The notes under the pieces are model-generated. The model had not been told where the DNA came from. It searched no databases and saw nothing but the letters and a program-made list of their open reading frames with translations. Below, piece by piece: positions 1 through 5,311 of a stretch of DNA of 6,965 bases. Source of the DNA: Thermoplasmata archaeon (GTDB taxonomy: Archaea > Thermoplasmatota > Thermoplasmata > UBA10834). Where the stretch lies: the NCBI GenBank assembly GCA_013329135.1, contig DUKU01000195.1, positions 1-6,965 of the forward strand. Reading direction: 5' to 3'. The number at the start of each line of letters is the position of its first letter. Position 1 is the stretch's first letter. A program made the position numbers and the translations under genes.

Positions 1-520
1 GGCGCACCTCGTCCTTGTAGAGGTCCCTGAGCGGTTCCACAAGCTTCAGGTTCATGTCGGCCGGCAGACCGCCGACGTTGTGGTGCGACTTGATGGTGTC
101 CCTGAGGCCTCCGCCGCTCTCAATCCAGTCCGGGGCTATCGTTCCCTGGACCAGATACGACGCGTCGAACTTCTTCGCCTCGCGCTCGAACACGCGTATG
201 AACTTCTCGCCTATGATCTTCCTCTTTCTCTCGGGGTCCGTGACGCCCTTCAGCGCGTCGAAGTACTCATCGCTCGCGTCCACGACCCTGTGGTTCACGC
301 CAAGGCGGGAGAGCATCTTGTCGACATTCGCGGTCTCCCCCTTCCTCATGAAGCCCGTGTCGACATATATCGCAAGGAGCCTGTCGCCCATGGCCCTGCT
401 GACCAGTGCGGCGCACACGGTGCTGTCGACGCCTCCAGAGGCGGCGATTATCGCATTCCCCTTGACGTCCTCGCCGATCTTCTTGACCTGCTGGTCGATG
501 AACTTCTGCGCGTCGAACAT
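1..520 (-). CDS. guaAb: GMP synthase, ATP-pyrophosphatase subunit (subunit B), 3' end beyond window
   Basis: Makes GMP from XMP: this subunit adenylylates XMP with ATP, and ammonia from the glutaminase subunit displaces the adenylate. The first 173 codons are visible; the C-terminal part, including the dimerisation domain, lies beyond the left edge. The protein begins [11 protein letters not shown] and reaches the N-type ATP-PPase P-loop SGGVDST at about residues 27-33, followed by [15 protein letters not shown] and, near the window edge, [19 protein letters not shown], all typical of GuaA. No glutaminase domain precedes it, so this is the split, archaeal-type arrangement; a separate GuaAa subunit must be encoded elsewhere (inference). 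The ATG follows the purE stop directly (ATG TAG ATG on the coding strand), so the two are probably co-transcribed and translationally coupled. No strong Shine-Dalgarno is seen, only a GGAAG inside the end of purE. Confidence 0.95.
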   Translation of the reverse strand, partial: MFDAQKFIDQQVKKIGEDVKGNAIIAASGGVDSTVCAALVSRAMGDRLLAIYVDTGFMRKGETANVDKMLSRLGVNHRVVDASDEYFDALKGVTDPERKRKIIGEKFIRVFEREAKKFDASYLVQGTIAPDWIESGGGLRDTIKSHHNVGGLPADMNLKLVEPLRDLYKDEVR

Positions 521-985
521 CTACATCTCAACTTCCTTCGAGTCCTGCACGACCTTGTCCCTGAGCCTCTGGCGATACGCCTTGAGGGCGTCCCCGACCT
601 TGGGGTCCTTGAGCGCGAGCATCTGAGCGGCCAATATCGCGGCGTTCTCTCCCCTGTCCAAGCCGACGCCCGCCACGGGTATGCCGGGTGGCATCTGGAC
701 GACTGAGAGGATGGCGTCGAGGTTCAGTGTACCGCTGACCGGCACGCCTATCACGGGTTTGATGGTCCTGGAGGCGATGACTCCCGGGAGTGCGGCGGAG
801 AGGCCTGCGATGGCGATGAAGACCTCGGCATCGGCCTCGCTCACCAGTTTCTCCACCAGCTCAGGCGTCCTGTGGGCGCTGGCGACGCTGAGCTTGTATG
901 GAATCCCTAGTTCCTTCAGCACGGCGACCGCCTTCTCGGCCACCTTCATGTCGCTCTTGCTGCCCAAAACAATCTGGACGCTCAT
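521..985 (-). CDS. purE: 5-(carboxyamino)imidazole ribonucleotide mutase / AIR carboxylase catalytic subunit PurE
   Basis: Purine biosynthesis enzyme producing 4-carboxy-5-aminoimidazole ribonucleotide, in the cytoplasm. The 154-residue length is normal for a single-domain PurE. Visible family motifs are GSKSDM (residues 8-13, phosphate-binding loop), SAHRTP (36-41, with the catalytic-type His38), AGLSAALPG (60-68), [10 protein letters not shown] (76-85) and QMPPGIPV (97-104). In bacterial class I PurE the third motif reads AGxAAHLPG; here the His is Ala65. The GLDRGENAA segment (108-116) resembles archaeal members as I remember them. No purK is present in the window, so whether the enzyme uses N5-CAIR or AIR plus CO2 cannot be decided here. 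It is followed without a gap by guaAb. The start chosen is the ATG at 985, about 27 bp downstream of a TATA-like element, which would suit a leaderless or near-leaderless mRNA. Confidence 0.95.
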   Translation of the reverse strand: MSVQIVLGSKSDMKVAEKAVAVLKELGIPYKLSVASAHRTPELVEKLVSEADAEVFIAIAGLSAALPGVIASRTIKPVIGVPVSGTLNLDAILSVVQMPPGIPVAGVGLDRGENAAILAAQMLALKDPKVGDALKAYRQRLRDKVVQDSKEVEM

Positions 986-1010
986 GTGAAAAGGTAGAAG
1001 AACGGTTTGT

Positions 1011-1023
1011 AGAAAAAGGTTTG
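1011..1023 (-). promoter_or_regulatory. Possible BRE/TATA element for purE-guaAb (or T-rich terminator of the preceding gene)
   Basis: Read on the minus strand this is AAACCTTTTTCT, located 27-38 bp before the purE ATG, the spacing expected for an archaeal TATA box with transcription starting at or near the start codon. It resembles the stronger AAACCTTATATA element in front of gar1. The same T-run also lies about 20-30 bp after the stop of the membrane-protein gene and could instead act as a T-rich archaeal terminator; both are possible. Confidence 0.35.
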
Positions 1024-1039
1024 CGTCCCGTGCCTGCGC

Positions 1040-1339
1040 TCAGGACTTCATTATGGCGACGAGGAATACCCCGACCGCCGCAAGGGCCCCGAGAAGACCC
1101 GCGATGATGTATAGGAAGGCATTCCATAGAGCAGCACTCAGGTCCACCTCGATGACATTGACGGAATCGAGGCACATAACGCCCCACAGGACGCCCACGA
1201 CGAGACCGATGACCAGCAGAACAACGCCTATCATGCGGCTCTTCCCGCTACCGAAGTAGGCGGTGAATACGCCTGCTAGCAACATGAAGAGACCAAATAC
1301 CATCATCAGCACAGTTAGGAACTCAAGTATTCCATCCAT
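1040..1339 (-). CDS. Small three-helix integral membrane protein of unknown function
   Basis: I do not recognise a family for this 99-residue protein. It is strongly hydrophobic, with three probable membrane helices at about residues 5-29, 36-56 and 73-96. The first linker, GSGKSR (30-35), is short and basic; the second, roughly 57-72, carries Asp and Glu (CLDSVNVIEVDLS). By the positive-inside rule the first loop would be cytoplasmic and the second external (inference). The ATG at 1339 is preceded by GGGTGA with six bases of spacing, a good archaeal ribosome-binding site. It lies 35 bp after the RAM-domain gene on the same strand and is probably co-transcribed with it. It is likely a real gene, since its hydrophobic pattern is coherent from end to end and it fits between two same-strand neighbours without overlap, but no role can be assigned. 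Confidence 0.75.
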   Translation of the reverse strand: MDGILEFLTVLMMVFGLFMLLAGVFTAYFGSGKSRMIGVVLLVIGLVVGVLWGVMCLDSVNVIEVDLSAALWNAFLYIIAGLLGALAAVGVFLVAIMKS

Positions 1340-1374
1340 TGTAGTTCACCCATTTCTCGATACTGCCCTCAGCC

Positions 1375-1608
1375 TCAGAACTTTATTCCGGTCAAGGTCT
1401 TGGTGTCGATGACGCCTGGAATCGAGCGAACCTTGTCGACAACGACCTGCCCGAGCAGGTTGAAGTCCTCCGCCTCGATCTTGGCGATCAGGTCGTATTC
1501 TCCGAAGAGAGGGTGCAACTCCACCACTTCTTTGACCTTCAGGAGCTCGTTGTAGACCTCGTGCTCTTTGGCTGGCGCGGTACTTATCAGTATAAATCCC
1601 ACGGCCAT
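1375..1608 (-). CDS. Stand-alone Lrp/AsnC effector-binding (RAM) domain protein
   Basis: A 77-residue protein consisting only of the C-terminal ligand-binding/oligomerisation domain of Lrp/AsnC regulators; the usual N-terminal helix-turn-helix is absent (full-length Lrp proteins are about 150 residues). The sequence follows the alpha/beta ferredoxin-like RAM fold: strand AVGFILIST, helix HEVYNELLKV, strand VVELHPLFGEYDLIAKIEA, helix LLGQVVVDKVRSI, strand GVIDTKTLTGIKF, with the common archaeal C-terminus TLTGIKF. Such proteins may bind amino acids or form mixed oligomers with full Lrp proteins; the ligand cannot be read from sequence. The ATG at 1608 has GGTGAG six bases upstream and a TATA-like box about 40 bp upstream, so it probably begins a two-gene unit with the membrane protein downstream. 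Confidence 0.92.
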   Translation of the reverse strand: MAVGFILISTAPAKEHEVYNELLKVKEVVELHPLFGEYDLIAKIEAEDFNLLGQVVVDKVRSIPGVIDTKTLTGIKF

Positions 1609-1640
1609 CTGGTGCTCACCGGTGCCGTATAATGGGATGT

Positions 1641-1655
1641 CCTTTCATAAACCTT
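1641..1655 (-). promoter_or_regulatory. Probable TATA/BRE promoter of the RAM-domain gene
   Basis: The minus strand reads AAAGGTTTATGAAAGG, with the TATA-like TTTATGAA centred near 1647, about 40 bp before the ATG at 1608. Transcription starting about 25 bp downstream would leave a leader of roughly 14 bases, just enough to include the GGTGAG ribosome-binding site. This coherence of spacing is the main support. Confidence 0.5.
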
Positions 1656-1674
1656 TCGGATTCATCGACTCGAA

Positions 1675-1688
1675 GCCAGATTTCTGGC
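1675..1688. repeat. Short inverted repeat GCCAGA-TT-TCTGGC upstream of the RAM-domain promoter
   Basis: Perfect 6-bp arms around two bases (equivalently a 5-bp stem with a 4-base loop). It lies about 34 bp upstream of the TATA-like box of the RAM-domain gene and about 30 bp past the pfkB stop codon. It could be an operator or part of the pfkB transcript end. A similar core (GCCAG..CTGGC) occurs upstream of ahcY at 4061-4074. Confidence 0.4.
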
Positions 1689-1718
1689 ACATGCCCGAGG
1701 ATCGGTCCCACTGCAGAC

Positions 1719-2663
1719 TCAGACTTGTTTCCTGCGCGCGGCTCGTCTCTGGACCATGTCCCAGCTGGGCAGCGTGCTCTGCGCGCCCACGCCCTCGACG
1801 ACGAAGGAAGCGGTGGAGGCACCGATCCATGCGCACTCCTCGATCGGCAACGACTTCGAAAGGCCCGCGTAGAACCCTGCCCTGAAACCGTCGCCCGCGC
1901 CAGTGGTGTCGACGACCTTGTCTGGCTGTATGCTCCCGACGAGGACGTCGTCGTCCGATGTGAGTATCCTGCTGCCCTCGCCACCCATCGTCACCACTAG
2001 CATCTTCACGTGCGAGAGCAGCTCCACATCCTCCTTCAGGTTCAGGTACGACTTGGCCCTTTGGAGTTCGGAAGTGTTGACGAACAGACCGTCGCAGAAT
2101 TCGAGCACGGCCTTGAACGACTGCGAGTCGTACACATAGTGCAGCTCCTGCGCTGGGTCGAAGCACACCATCTTCTTCTTCGCCCTGGCCCGCTTCGCGA
2201 CCTTGAGCATGTACGAGGGGCGCCCAGTGCCTATGTGGACGAACTTCGACGAGTCCGAGGTGTGGGTCCTGATGGGGAGTCTGTCCTGCTCCAGGACGGC
2301 CCCCTGCTCCACGAAACCTATCTGGTTGTGCGCGCTGTCCGAGACCATGATGACGAAGGGGGTCCTCTTCCCCCTGACCTTGACCACGTCAGTCGTATCG
2401 ACGCCGCTCGCCCTCAGGGCGTCCATGAAGTCCTTCGGGAAGTCGTCCCCGACATGGCTTGCCAGGGCTGTCGGCACGCTGAGCGTAGAGGCTATCCTCG
2501 CGAGGTTCGCGCCAGTACCACCGTAGAGCTCTGTCCGTCCCTTCAGCTCCACGCAGGTGTTCGGCTCGGGGAACCGTTCAGATGAATAGATCAGGTCCAC
2601 GCATGTGTGGCCGTAGACCCCCAGGAAATTGTTCTTGCGCAAGTCCTGCTCCCCTGTGCCCAT
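1719..2663 (-). CDS. PfkB-family carbohydrate/nucleoside kinase, probably adenosine or nucleoside kinase
   Basis: ATP-dependent kinase of the ribokinase/PfkB family, 314 residues, a typical length. It opens with the core strand FLGVYGHTCVDLIY (13-26) and the glycine-rich substrate loop YGGTGANLARIAS (47-59). It ends with the family signature DTTGAGDGFRAGF starting at residue 252, in which Asp258 is the expected catalytic base and GAGD forms the anion hole. VTMGGEGS (about 223-230) corresponds to the usual nucleotide-binding segment. The substrate is inferred from context: ahcY lies just upstream on the same strand, and phosphorylating adenosine would pull the reversible AhcY reaction toward hydrolysis. 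Ribokinase or another sugar kinase remains possible. The ATG at 2663 was chosen because an in-frame TGA lies at 2681-2679 and the conserved domain begins soon after the start. No clear Shine-Dalgarno is present, and the 91 bp back to ahcY contain a puzzling short open frame (see the entry at 2591-2740). Confidence 0.93.
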   Translation of the reverse strand: MGTGEQDLRKNNFLGVYGHTCVDLIYSSERFPEPNTCVELKGRTELYGGTGANLARIASTLSVPTALASHVGDDFPKDFMDALRASGVDTTDVVKVRGKRTPFVIMVSDSAHNQIGFVEQGAVLEQDRLPIRTHTSDSSKFVHIGTGRPSYMLKVAKRARAKKKMVCFDPAQELHYVYDSQSFKAVLEFCDGLFVNTSELQRAKSYLNLKEDVELLSHVKMLVVTMGGEGSRILTSDDDVLVGSIQPDKVVDTTGAGDGFRAGFYAGLSKSLPIEECAWIGASTASFVVEGVGAQSTLPSWDMVQRRAARRKQV

Positions 2664-2740
2664 CCCGTATCGGCCCCGTCATACTTGAAAAGTCGGATAG
2701 CGGCGGCTCCGAGATCGTTCTCTGACATGGGCTTGCGCAT
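2591..2740 (-). other. Short open frame between ahcY and pfkB, overlapping the pfkB 5' end; coding status doubtful
   Basis: A 49-codon frame starting MRKPMSENDLGAAAIRLF begins 14 bp after the ahcY stop and overlaps the first 24 codons of pfkB in another frame. Its first half could pass for protein, but its third-position G+C is lower than in the neighbouring genes, no ribosome-binding site is evident, and the second half is simply the shadow of pfkB. It may be chance, a tiny leader peptide, or the true N-terminus of the kinase separated by a frame change between about 2664 and 2678. I lean toward non-coding. Confidence 0.2.
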
Positions 2741-2754
2741 AAGAACGAGCGCGT

Positions 2755-3999
2755 CTACGTGCCTTCGCGCCAGCTCCTCACGTAGGTCCGCTGGTCCTTC
2801 GAGAGCTTGTCGATCTTGACGCCCATGGTCTGCAGCTTCAGACGTGCCACCTGGTCGTCGAGGTGGTCCGGGACGTCGTAGACCTCGGGCTCGAGGGTCT
2901 GCGCGCTGAAGTCGAGGTACTCGAGGCACAGGGCCTGTATCGCGAAGCTCATGTCCATGATCTCCACTGGATGCCCCTGTCCCGCAGCCAGGTTGACGAG
3001 CCTGCCCTCCGCGAGGAGGTACACCTTCCGCCCGTCTTTGAGCTCGAACTCCTCGACGGAGTCGCGGACCTGCGCGTGCCGCTTCGAGAGCTTCAGCAGG
3101 GCCGATTTCGATATCTCGTTGTCGAAGTGTCCGGAGTTGGCCAGGACGCAGCCGTCCTTCATGGCGTTGATATCCTTCGCGGTGACGACATCCTTGCATC
3201 CAGTCGCGGAGACGATGATGTCCGCACCCCTCACGGCCTGGGACATCGGCATGACCGCATATCCGTCCAGCTTCGCCTCGATGGCCCTGATCGGGTCCAC
3301 CTCGCAGACCGTCACATCGGCGCCCATACCCTTTGCGCGCATGGCGATCCCGCGGCCGCCCCAGCCGTACCCAGCAACGACGAAGTCCTTGCCTGCGATG
3401 ACGAGGTTGGTCGCGGCCATGAACCCGTCCATCGTGGACTGGCCCGTCCCGTATCTGTTGTCGAAGAGGTACTTCATGTAAGCGTCGTTGACGGACATGA
3501 CCGGGAACTTGAGGGCCCCCTGCTGCGCCATCGATCTGAGGCGCATCACGCCAGTCGTGGTCTCCTCGTTCGCCCCCTTGATCTTCGGCAGCAGCTCCTT
3601 CCGCTTCGTGTGGAGCAGGAAAATGAGGTCCGCACCGTCGTCGATGACATAGTCCGGCTTCATGTCCAGGACCTTGTTCAGTGACTGGTAGTAGTCCTTT
3701 GTGTTCTGGCCCTTCTTGGCGTACGTCGTGAGCCCGTACTTCTCGTTCAGAGCGACGGCGACGGAGTCGTCCGTGGACAGCGGGTTGCAGCTCGTTAGCC
3801 TCACCTCGGCCCCCGCCTCCTGGATCGTGAGCGCCAGCACGGCGGTCTTCGCCTCCGTGTGCAGGGCCATTCCGACCTTGAGGCCCTCGAAGGTCTGCTC
3901 CTTGACCATCCGCTCTCTGATGTTCTCGAGGACCTTCATGTGGGTCCTCGCCCACTCGATACGTCTAACGCCTTTCTCGACCAGTTCTTTCTTGGCCAT
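2755..3999 (-). CDS. ahcY: S-adenosylhomocysteine hydrolase (adenosylhomocysteinase)
   Basis: NAD-dependent cytosolic enzyme that splits S-adenosylhomocysteine into homocysteine and adenosine, removing the product inhibitor of methyltransferases. The 414 residues show the family landmarks: ALHTEAKTAVL (substrate site, His47), IDDGAD (119-124), EETTTG (145-150), VNDAYMKYLFDNRYGTGQS (170-188, with Lys176, Asp180 and Asn181), the NAD-binding GYGWGGRG (210-217), NSGHFDNEI (288-296) and GRLVNLAAGQGHP (332-344). The C-terminus ends in WREGT and lacks the KPDHYRY tail of bacterial and eukaryotic enzymes, matching the shorter archaeal/Thermotoga type. An ATG at 4017 would add six residues, but the ATG at 3999 is preferred: it has AGGTAG just upstream, the family-like N-terminus MAKKEL follows, and a TATA-like box at 4031-4039 would place the transcription start near 4010, after the upstream ATG. 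pfkB follows downstream and is probably in the same transcript. Confidence 0.97.
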   Translation of the reverse strand: MAKKELVEKGVRRIEWARTHMKVLENIRERMVKEQTFEGLKVGMALHTEAKTAVLALTIQEAGAEVRLTSCNPLSTDDSVAVALNEKYGLTTYAKKGQNTKDYYQSLNKVLDMKPDYVIDDGADLIFLLHTKRKELLPKIKGANEETTTGVMRLRSMAQQGALKFPVMSVNDAYMKYLFDNRYGTGQSTMDGFMAATNLVIAGKDFVVAGYGWGGRGIAMRAKGMGADVTVCEVDPIRAIEAKLDGYAVMPMSQAVRGADIIVSATGCKDVVTAKDINAMKDGCVLANSGHFDNEISKSALLKLSKRHAQVRDSVEEFELKDGRKVYLLAEGRLVNLAAGQGHPVEIMDMSFAIQALCLEYLDFSAQTLEPEVYDVPDHLDDQVARLKLQTMGVKIDKLSKDQRTYVRSWREGT

Positions 4000-4027
4000 G
4001 CTACCTGCGAAACGCATCGGTGGTCAG

Positions 4028-4041
4028 CCTAATACATTTGT
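4028..4041 (-). promoter_or_regulatory. Probable TATA-box promoter of ahcY
   Basis: Read on the minus strand: ACAAATGTATTAGG, an A+T-rich element 30-41 bp before the ahcY ATG at 3999 in an otherwise G+C-rich gap. Initiation about 25 bp downstream would give a leader of about 10 bases carrying the AGGTAG ribosome-binding site. Confidence 0.45.
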
Positions 4042-4060
4042 TGGTAGGACCATGCATGTG

Positions 4061-4074
4061 GGCCAGCCCTGGCC
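4061..4074. repeat. Short inverted repeat GGCCAG-CC-CTGGCC upstream of the ahcY promoter
   Basis: Perfect 6-bp arms around two bases, centred about 33 bp upstream of the ahcY TATA-like box, in the 152-bp gap between ahcY and the phosphopantoate ligase gene. It may be an operator for ahcY or a structured transcript end of the upstream gene. Its core resembles the repeat at 1675-1688. The rest of the gap (to 4151) is G+C-rich with no recognisable gene. Confidence 0.4.
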
Positions 4075-4151
4075 ATCGGGTTGCTGCGGCCGCTGGACAA
4101 TACACGTCCCGCCGCTGCTCGCTCCTGCACGAGATGGCCGGACGCGCGCCG

Positions 4152-4898
4152 TCAGCTCTTCCGGTCAAGGTTGCGCATCATCGAGGCCATTACCTGAGCG
4201 AGGTTCTCGTCACGGTCGTACTTCGACAGAGCCAGCCTTCTCGCGTCGGGGTCGTCTCTGAGGTCCTCGACATGCCTCGAGATCTCTGGCAGGGCCTTCG
4301 TCACTTCATCGACGATCGTGACGGTCGCGGCCTTGGACGTCCTGGACAACGGGTTAAGGTCGACGGCGATGGTCCTCTTGCCCATGCGGGCAAGGGCCTC
4401 CGCCCGGTCCCCGTCCTCGAGCGGGACGAGGACGACATCTGCCTGGAATATCCCTTCGGTCGAGCAGAGCCCGCGCATGCTGTCGAGCCCGGGTATCTTC
4501 GCGTCAGGGAGGAAACCGAGCACGTCCTTCGCGCCGTGCCTCTCGAGCGCGGCAGCAATCTTCGACACACGTTGGTCGCTCCTATGGAACAGCCCCACCT
4601 CTACCCTCGCGCCGGACACCTCGGCGAGTTCGACGACCGCCTTCGGACACAGCGCGGCGACGTTGCCGTTGACGGATATCACAGACCTCTTCGCCTCGAG
4701 CAGGAGGGCCGCGGCAGCCTTCGCAGCGGCCCTCGCATCCTTGGTCGTCCTCTCGCCTAGGAGGTAGTAGAACATCTCTCCCCGACCATGGGCGATCAGG
4801 CCCTGCGGGACGACCAAGCCCTCGTTGAATCCTTCGACCAAACGCTCCCTCAGCATCAGGGACGCATAGCGAGGATGTGTCTTGGGAATGTCAGACAT
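4152..4898 (-). CDS. 4-phosphopantoate--beta-alanine ligase (archaeal phosphopantothenate synthetase)
   Basis: Archaea-specific coenzyme A biosynthesis enzyme (COG1701 / former DUF137 family). It condenses 4-phosphopantoate with beta-alanine using ATP to give 4'-phosphopantothenate, replacing the bacterial PanC/CoaA route. The 248 residues match the family closely: IPKTHPRYASLMLRERLVEG at the N-terminus, LIAHGRGEMFYYLLGERT (34-51), VISVNGNVAAL (73-83), VPLEDGDRAEAL (158-169) and AVDLNPLSRTSKAATVTIVD (178-197). The last forty residues are charged and less conserved. The frame stays open upstream to 5024, but that extension translates the A+T-rich promoter region into an odd hydrophobic stretch; the ATG at 4898 gives the family-standard start and has GAAGGA upstream. 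The partner pantoate kinase is not in the window. The gene is transcribed divergently from gar1. Confidence 0.95.
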   Translation of the reverse strand: MSDIPKTHPRYASLMLRERLVEGFNEGLVVPQGLIAHGRGEMFYYLLGERTTKDARAAAKAAAALLLEAKRSVISVNGNVAALCPKAVVELAEVSGARVEVGLFHRSDQRVSKIAAALERHGAKDVLGFLPDAKIPGLDSMRGLCSTEGIFQADVVLVPLEDGDRAEALARMGKRTIAVDLNPLSRTSKAATVTIVDEVTKALPEISRHVEDLRDDPDARRLALSKYDRDENLAQVMASMMRNLDRKS

Positions 4899-4922
4899 GA
4901 TATTCCTTCTCACGCGCCCGCG

Positions 4923-4932
4923 CCCTATTAGT
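4923..4932 (-). promoter_or_regulatory. Possible TATA-like element for the phosphopantoate ligase gene
   Basis: The minus strand reads ACTAATAGGG, 25-34 bp before the ATG at 4898, in an otherwise G+C-rich segment; this spacing would give a nearly leaderless mRNA. The stronger TATA boxes at 4970-4977 and 4991-5000 could also serve this direction with a leader of about 50-70 bases, which would contain the GAAGGA site. I cannot decide which is used. Confidence 0.3.
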
Positions 4933-4963
4933 GGTGCGGTCCGCATCGACCCGGAAGGATGCT

Positions 4964-5001
4964 CAAACCTTATATACATTGAGAAAAACATTATATATAA
5001 C
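4964..5001 (+). promoter_or_regulatory. Promoter region of the gar1-tfb operon with two BRE/TATA boxes
   Basis: Two textbook archaeal elements stand in tandem: CAAACCTTATATAC (BRE-like purine/C stretch then TTATATA at 4970-4976) and GAAAAACATTATATATAAC (TATA at 4991-5000). The second should start transcription near 5021, leaving a leader of about 15 bases; the first near 5000, leaving about 36. No Shine-Dalgarno precedes the gar1 ATG, in keeping with a short-leader mRNA. The second box, TTATATATAA, is a perfect palindrome, so direction would depend on the BRE. Confidence 0.7.
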
Positions 5002-5035
5002 ATTACACATAGGGCGCACAACATAACTTATAAAA

Positions 5036-5311
5036 ATGTTTGGTGAGACGTTGCAGCTCCTCGGCGTGGTTCAGGACATATCGCACGACGGGAGGCTCAT
5101 CGTCAAAGCGCGGTTCGCACCGAACATTAGGACACTAGTGAGGGACAACGTGAAGGGGGAGGTTGGGAGAGTCGTGAAGGTGTTCGGACCAGCCCGGGCG
5201 CCCTACGTTGCCATCGAACCGAGGAAAGAGATGCGGACACTTGCTGTGCTCGGCAAGGAGGTCTACATCGAACAGGAGAGGTACCATGGCAAAGGTAAGA
5301 GAGGAGACTGA
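5036..5311 (+). CDS. gar1: H/ACA ribonucleoprotein protein Gar1
   Basis: Component of H/ACA small-RNA-guided pseudouridine synthase complexes, where Gar1 binds Cbf5 and promotes substrate turnover. The 91-residue protein shows the Gar1/Naf1 beta-barrel pattern: [19 protein letters not shown] (9-27), the hallmark [17 protein letters not shown] (44-60), and GKEVYI (73-78), then a short Lys/Arg/Gly-rich tail. Length is normal for archaeal Gar1, which lacks the long RGG arms of the eukaryotic protein. It starts at the first ATG after the double TATA promoter, without a visible ribosome-binding site. The final 26 bases overlap the start of tfb in another frame. The gar1-tfb pairing is, to my knowledge, a recurrent euryarchaeal gene order and supports the call. 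Confidence 0.93.
   Translation: MFGETLQLLGVVQDISHDGRLIVKARFAPNIRTLVRDNVKGEVGRVVKVFGPARAPYVAIEPRKEMRTLAVLGKEVYIEQERYHGKGKRGD
5275..5282 (+). promoter_or_regulatory. Ribosome-binding site of tfb, inside gar1
   Basis: GGAGAGGT lies three bases before the ATG at 5286 and decides the tfb start: the frame stays open back to 5208, but those codons overlap gar1 and do not belong to the family. It contrasts with gar1, which has no such site, so tfb can be initiated internally on the shared mRNA. Confidence 0.7.

Noticed and set aside
54..706. Plus-strand frames at 54-626 and 80-706 opposite guaAb and purE
   Set aside because: Both are antisense to two clearly recognisable enzymes on the minus strand and show no motif of their own.
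1645..2585. Several 100-190 codon frames on both strands around pfkB
   Set aside because: All are shadows of the PfkB kinase frame, which alone carries the GGTGAN and DTTGAGD motifs.
2863..3684. 273-codon plus-strand frame opposite ahcY
   Set aside because: Antisense shadow of a well-supported gene, with Val/Leu/Asp/Arg-biased composition typical of antisense to G/C-ending codons, and no promoter or ribosome-binding site.
2591..3955. Long open frame (about 454 codons) on the minus strand overlapping ahcY
   Set aside because: It is an alternate-frame shadow of ahcY kept open by high third-position G+C; its translation is Arg/Gly/His-rich with no family motif. Only its last 50 codons, past ahcY, were considered separately.
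4899..5024. N-terminal hydrophobic extension of the phosphopantoate ligase, resembling a signal or membrane segment
   Set aside because: The apparent hydrophobic residues come from translating the A+T-rich divergent promoter. The family starts at the IPKTHPRY segment, and the enzyme is cytosolic.
5208..5285. Upstream extension of the tfb frame within gar1
   Set aside because: It overlaps gar1 coding sequence, is Arg/Ser-rich, and lies upstream of the strong GGAGAGGT site directly before the ATG at 5286.
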